From the NCBI GenBank assembly GCA_026745465.1, contig JACYXH010000396.1, positions 807,001 through 871,000 of the forward strand: a DNA stretch of 64,000 bases. Reading direction: 5' to 3'. The DNA comes from Lota lota (lineage: Eukaryota > Chordata > Actinopteri > Gadiformes > Lotidae). The notes under the pieces were generated by a model. It had not been told where the DNA came from. It saw only the letters and a list, made by a program, of their open reading frames with translations, and searched no databases. A program made the translations under genes and the position numbers. This document shows positions 60,747-64,000 of this stretch, piece by piece; the first letter of the stretch is position 1; every line of letters begins with the position of its first letter.

Positions 60747-61242
60747 GTCGCAGTCGACTGCGGAAATGAAACAGAAATCTTCAAAGTAAGTGTAGACTAA
60801 GGGGATGTGTAACTCATTGTCATTCAGTCTGGTAGCAAAACAACGTCCTCCCCAAAGTATTAAGACTACAAAACACTTCGCTAGAGGTCCACGGTGACTT
60901 AAGGACTGAGAGATGAATCCTTTTGAGAAAACATTACATTTAGGAATGTTTTTATAAATAAATAATTGGTAAAACAAACTACAAGTATGAACAAACAAAT
61001 ACAAGCCCTGTGAGCAGAGAATCACGGGCTGCCAAAAAGAAAGCATACTTTCATCGTCCGGGACAATCACAGTTGTTCAGTGTGTCTGTTTGGATTACAT
61101 GCCATTTGCCTAATGACTAAATATAAATTAATGTATAATTTGACATTTGAGTCAATCAGAATCACATGTTTGATGTGAGTGGTTGATTCCTTGTTCATCC
61201 ATCGTCATTGGAATCATTGGGTTTCCATGCCAACCTTTCAGT

Positions 61243-61426
61243 TTGTATTTTTTCTATTCACACTTTGGTGGATGCTTGATAAAAACATTGCCTTTATCAA
61301 TACATCAAACGTGTAGAATTGTGTTGCATTTGTTGAAATTGCATTCATATTGCTAGAAATTATTGATAACTGTCAGCTGAAAAACCGAGAAATATAATTT
61401 GAAATGAAATGTGTGAAGAGAACAAT
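61243..61426. repeat. direct duplication, copy 2
   Basis: Second copy of the block at 60563-60746. Similarity fades after 'GCAGACCGCGGA' (vs 'GCAGTCGACTGCGGA'). Confidence 0.9.
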
Positions 61427-61480
61427 TTACAGCAGACCGCGGATTATTTTATGTGTGATTGTGAAAGTAATGTTCTCGTA

Positions 61481-61551
61481 GTCGGAAAACAAACTTTGCC
61501 AGAAGTTGTCACCCTCCCGGTGACATCTTCTGGCAAAGTTAGTTTTCCGAC
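61481..61551. repeat. 33-bp inverted repeat with 5-nt loop
   Basis: Arms 61481-61513 and 61519-61551 pair at 31 of 33 positions (mismatches A-A and T-T), with loop CTCCC. The stem begins GTCGGAAAAC and ends GTCACC. It could be a small foldback element or a transcribed hairpin; nothing here decides. Confidence 0.9.
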
Positions 61552-62155
61552 TGCGCAGCGTTGTCCGTGACGACCTCAGTGCCAAGTTTATCAGCTGCTT
61601 ATTTGCCCAAGTTATTCTCACAGTTTTCTAACAACACTAATGCCACTAGTTATCATGGGATGCATGTAATGTATTATGGGATGTTTCCCTTTGTCCTTAT
61701 GAGCCAAGTCGGCATCTAAAACATTCAGGTTTTTCCCCACAGCTTATCTGTCCTGACGTTGCTATGGATCATTTTGTAGACACTATATAATTGTAATTTA
61801 CAGCATATGAGGACAAAAACACAGTTCATCGTTGTTTACGCGCTCTCTCATCTGTCTCTCTCTTTACAGCCTGATACGCAAAAAAGGCCTGACGTCTTTG
61901 ACATGACAACACGTTTTCCATCCTAACAACAACCCAAAACAGGTGCCCTCAAAGCAATGTGTTTTGACCTGGTTCTCTCATAGGTTCCAGTGCAGACCTC
62001 TCTTGCCAAATAGACTGCTGTAATGAAGGTAAATAAATCAGTTGTAATAGTTGTGACATTGAAAGAACGAAACGACAAAAATAATACCACAGCATATCAA
62101 TGGAATAATTGCTTTGATCTGAGGATTGAAAACCGTACCGAGAAAAACGAATGCC

Positions 62156-62158
<3 letters not shown>

Positions 62159-62240
<82 letters not shown>
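62159..62240. repeat. (GT)n microsatellite followed by (TA)n
   Basis: 82-nt GT run passing into TATATATA. Confidence 0.96.
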
Positions 62241-62250
<10 letters not shown>

Positions 62251-62873
62251 AGTGCTGACACCAGCATATTACCAAGGATGACAAATGGGAACGGAGTACA
62301 TCTGGAGGTGCTCCGGGAGACACTGGGGAACAGGCACATTCCAAATGGCACATTTATTCGGCGGAAATTGGAGGAAAGGAAGAGGCAAGACAGGGGAGGA
62401 AAATGGGAGAGGTAGAGGAAGTCACACAAGAGAATGTCATGCCTCAAAGACCCCCCAAATATAGAAATACCTGGAGGGGGCGGTTATTGTACAGTACAGC
62501 CGACTGTACCAGCAGCTGGGTTGGTGGCAGCTTCAATATCCTGGTATGTGGTCTCACTCAGAGGGGCACACAAAATCTCGCTCACAACAAGTGATAGACT
62601 ATTTTATGTCTCAATTACATTAATACCAATCTATCCATGTGCACTATGTCACTCACTTACATATGTCTGTGAATCGCTATACAGTTATCACAGCTTTTGA
62701 AACAGAAATCAAATAAGTAGCCTATTATCATCCAAACATGTCATCTATTGATGAGATAATATACTTCGTTTTCCACCAAATAACACTAGACCTGTGTCAA
62801 AATTATTATAACATAACATATTGGTACTCAATGATCTTCTAGCCCAGTGGTTCCCAACCTATTTTCCTTTGCG

Positions 62874-62910
<37 letters not shown>

Positions 62911-62913
62911 CTG

Positions 62914-62973
<60 letters not shown>
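62874..62973. repeat. C homopolymer (35 nt) and (AC)n
   Basis: C35, the spacer AACTGA, then about 29 AC units, just inside the hAT terminus. Confidence 0.95.
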
Positions 62974-62975
<2 letters not shown>

Positions 62976-63473
62976 TTAAGTAATTACTTCCAAATCTTCC
63001 AAGTCAACTTTGTTTAATAAAACAATTATACTTGTTTCCATTCTTAGGCCCTTAACCTTTGGTAAATGTCTCCTTTTTAATTTATATCTTTTAACAACTC
63101 AACACAGGATGCCTTTTCACACACATCCTTACCAAAATAATAATAATAATAAGTCATTATCAGAATAGTGGCTAAGTGATTAATCAGCACATCTGTCCCA
63201 AGATCTCCCTCAGAACATATAACTGAAACAGGGGCAGTTTTGAAATGCACATGCACTTCATGTGGTTTTGACAAAGCTATTAAGAATGAATTCGGCTCAG
63301 TAACAATAACAATCAGTCTTTCTTATGTTTTTATTCAAATGTACATCATGATAAACCTGTTAATCATGATGTACAATATGTGGTGTTTTGGCTCTAATGT
63401 AACACTAATAATCAATAACTTATTAAACTCTTATGAACATGTTTTACTCTGTGTCATCCTGTTCATTCATGAA

Positions 63474-64000
63474 CTAATGGCCACCTTGGGCTTGCATAAC
63501 TCTGACTAGGGATGGAATGTCCGGTGTGAGGTTAGTGACAGCCAGCCTAAAGTCCTGGTGTACATCGAGCCTGTTACGGGCCTTTGTTTTTATTGTTACA
63601 AGGGCGCTGAAGGCCGTCTCAGACAGATACGTGGTGCTGAATGGGAGAATAATCCTTGTAATTGCGTGTTTGGCCAGTCTTGGTGCAACAGCGTGTCCTT
63701 TGACGATCCAAAACTTTTTGTATCCGTTCTCCTGGAAATATTTATATGACGCAGAATCAGCTTGAAGTTCAGCAATCTCATCTTTACAGCCGATATATTC
63801 CACTTCCTCCATGCTGGAAATGTAGGGGTCCATCACCCACGACTCTTTTGATAAGTACTCGTCAACATTAGCAAAACGGGACTTAATTTCCTCCTGGAGC
63901 AAGTTCATGTGTCGGGTAAACTAAGTGCGTAAAGACGTACAGTCTGCTAGGTATGCCGTTTTGATCCAGAATGCGTCAGTCAGCTGTTAGCACAGTTGTC
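63474..64000 (-). pseudogene. hAT (ZBED5/FAM200-like) transposase fragment, disrupted
   Basis: The 144-codon C-terminal frame (63908 down to 63474) includes 'EIKSRFANVDEYLSKESWVM', 'YKYFQENGYKKFWIVKG', 'ILPFSTTYLSETAFSAL' and 'KARNRLDVHQDFRLAV', and ends at a stop. The 'LPF.TTY..E..FS.L' and 'RNRLDV..D.RLA' signatures are the hAT dimerisation region of ZBED5/FAM200/GTF2IRD2-type proteins. Upstream on the same strand, 'FWIKTAYLAD' fits the same family but meets a stop about 20 codons before the ATG. The middle part expected between the two is absent. So the ATG at 63908 is not a true start and the copy is a relic. Confidence 0.8.

Larger units (their letters stand above)
62845..64000 (-). mobile_element. 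hAT-type DNA transposon, cut by window edge
   Basis: The left terminus CAGTGGTTCCCAACCT is the characteristic inverted-repeat start of many vertebrate hAT elements. Inside follow a C-run (62874-62908), (AC)n (62915-62973) and, on the minus strand, hAT transposase remnants. The other end lies beyond the window. The 8-bp target duplication cannot be checked. Confidence 0.75.

Overview
The window reads as vertebrate, almost certainly teleost fish, nuclear DNA. It has intron-split coding sequence with canonical GT/AG junctions, very dense (AC)n and (CT)n microsatellites, a tRNA-derived SINE with the tail 'TTTGGACAAAAGTGTCTGCTAAAT', and fish-type Tc1, hAT, Gypsy and LINE copies. The microsatellite load (dozens of tracts, several over 130 bp, plus C/G homopolymers of 17-35 nt) resembles what is known of gadiform (cod-like) genomes. 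That is a suggestion, not a proof.

One cellular gene is visible: the 3' half of a netrin-G1 gene (ntng1) on the + strand, from the first laminin-type EGF (LE) exon at 5216 to the stop codon at 42241. The exons are LE1 (5216-5388), three mini-exons (20919-20945, 25440-25484, 26584-26643), LE2 (28976-29143), LE3 (31467-31601) and a terminal exon (41988-42241) with an EGF-like module and a GPI-type hydrophobic tail. The laminin N-terminal domain exons must lie upstream of the window. Every internal exon after LE1 is phase 1-1 and a multiple of three, so any cassette combination stays in frame. This matches the splice-variable linker known in mammalian netrin-G1. The GPI-tail hydrophobic segment is built by an in-frame trinucleotide/15-bp repeat (Met/Thr-rich).

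Introns and flanks, left to right: 1-5.2 kb intron with microsatellites and a SINE; 5.4-20.9 kb intron with a LINE relic, a nested MITE pair and a 0.9-kb non-autonomous DNA element; 20.9-31.5 kb short introns carrying the mini-exons, a 30-bp minisatellite and (CT)n tracts; 31.6-42 kb intron with a foldback element enclosing a 69-bp minisatellite and inverted-repeat elements; 42.2-44 kb 3' UTR with candidate poly(A) signals.

From 44 to 64 kb I see no cellular gene. This part holds (GT)n arrays, a SINE split by a 934-bp insertion, a complete non-autonomous LTR element at 51340-53857 (5-bp target duplication CCGGG), a broken Tc1 transposon at 53901-55364 inserted just beside it, a duplicated 0.2-kb block, a near-perfect 71-nt hairpin, and the edge of a hAT transposon running off the right end with transposase remnants on the minus strand. 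The LTR element encodes one long ORF that joins a Gag-like start, proline/glutamine tandem repeats and a chromodomain remnant.
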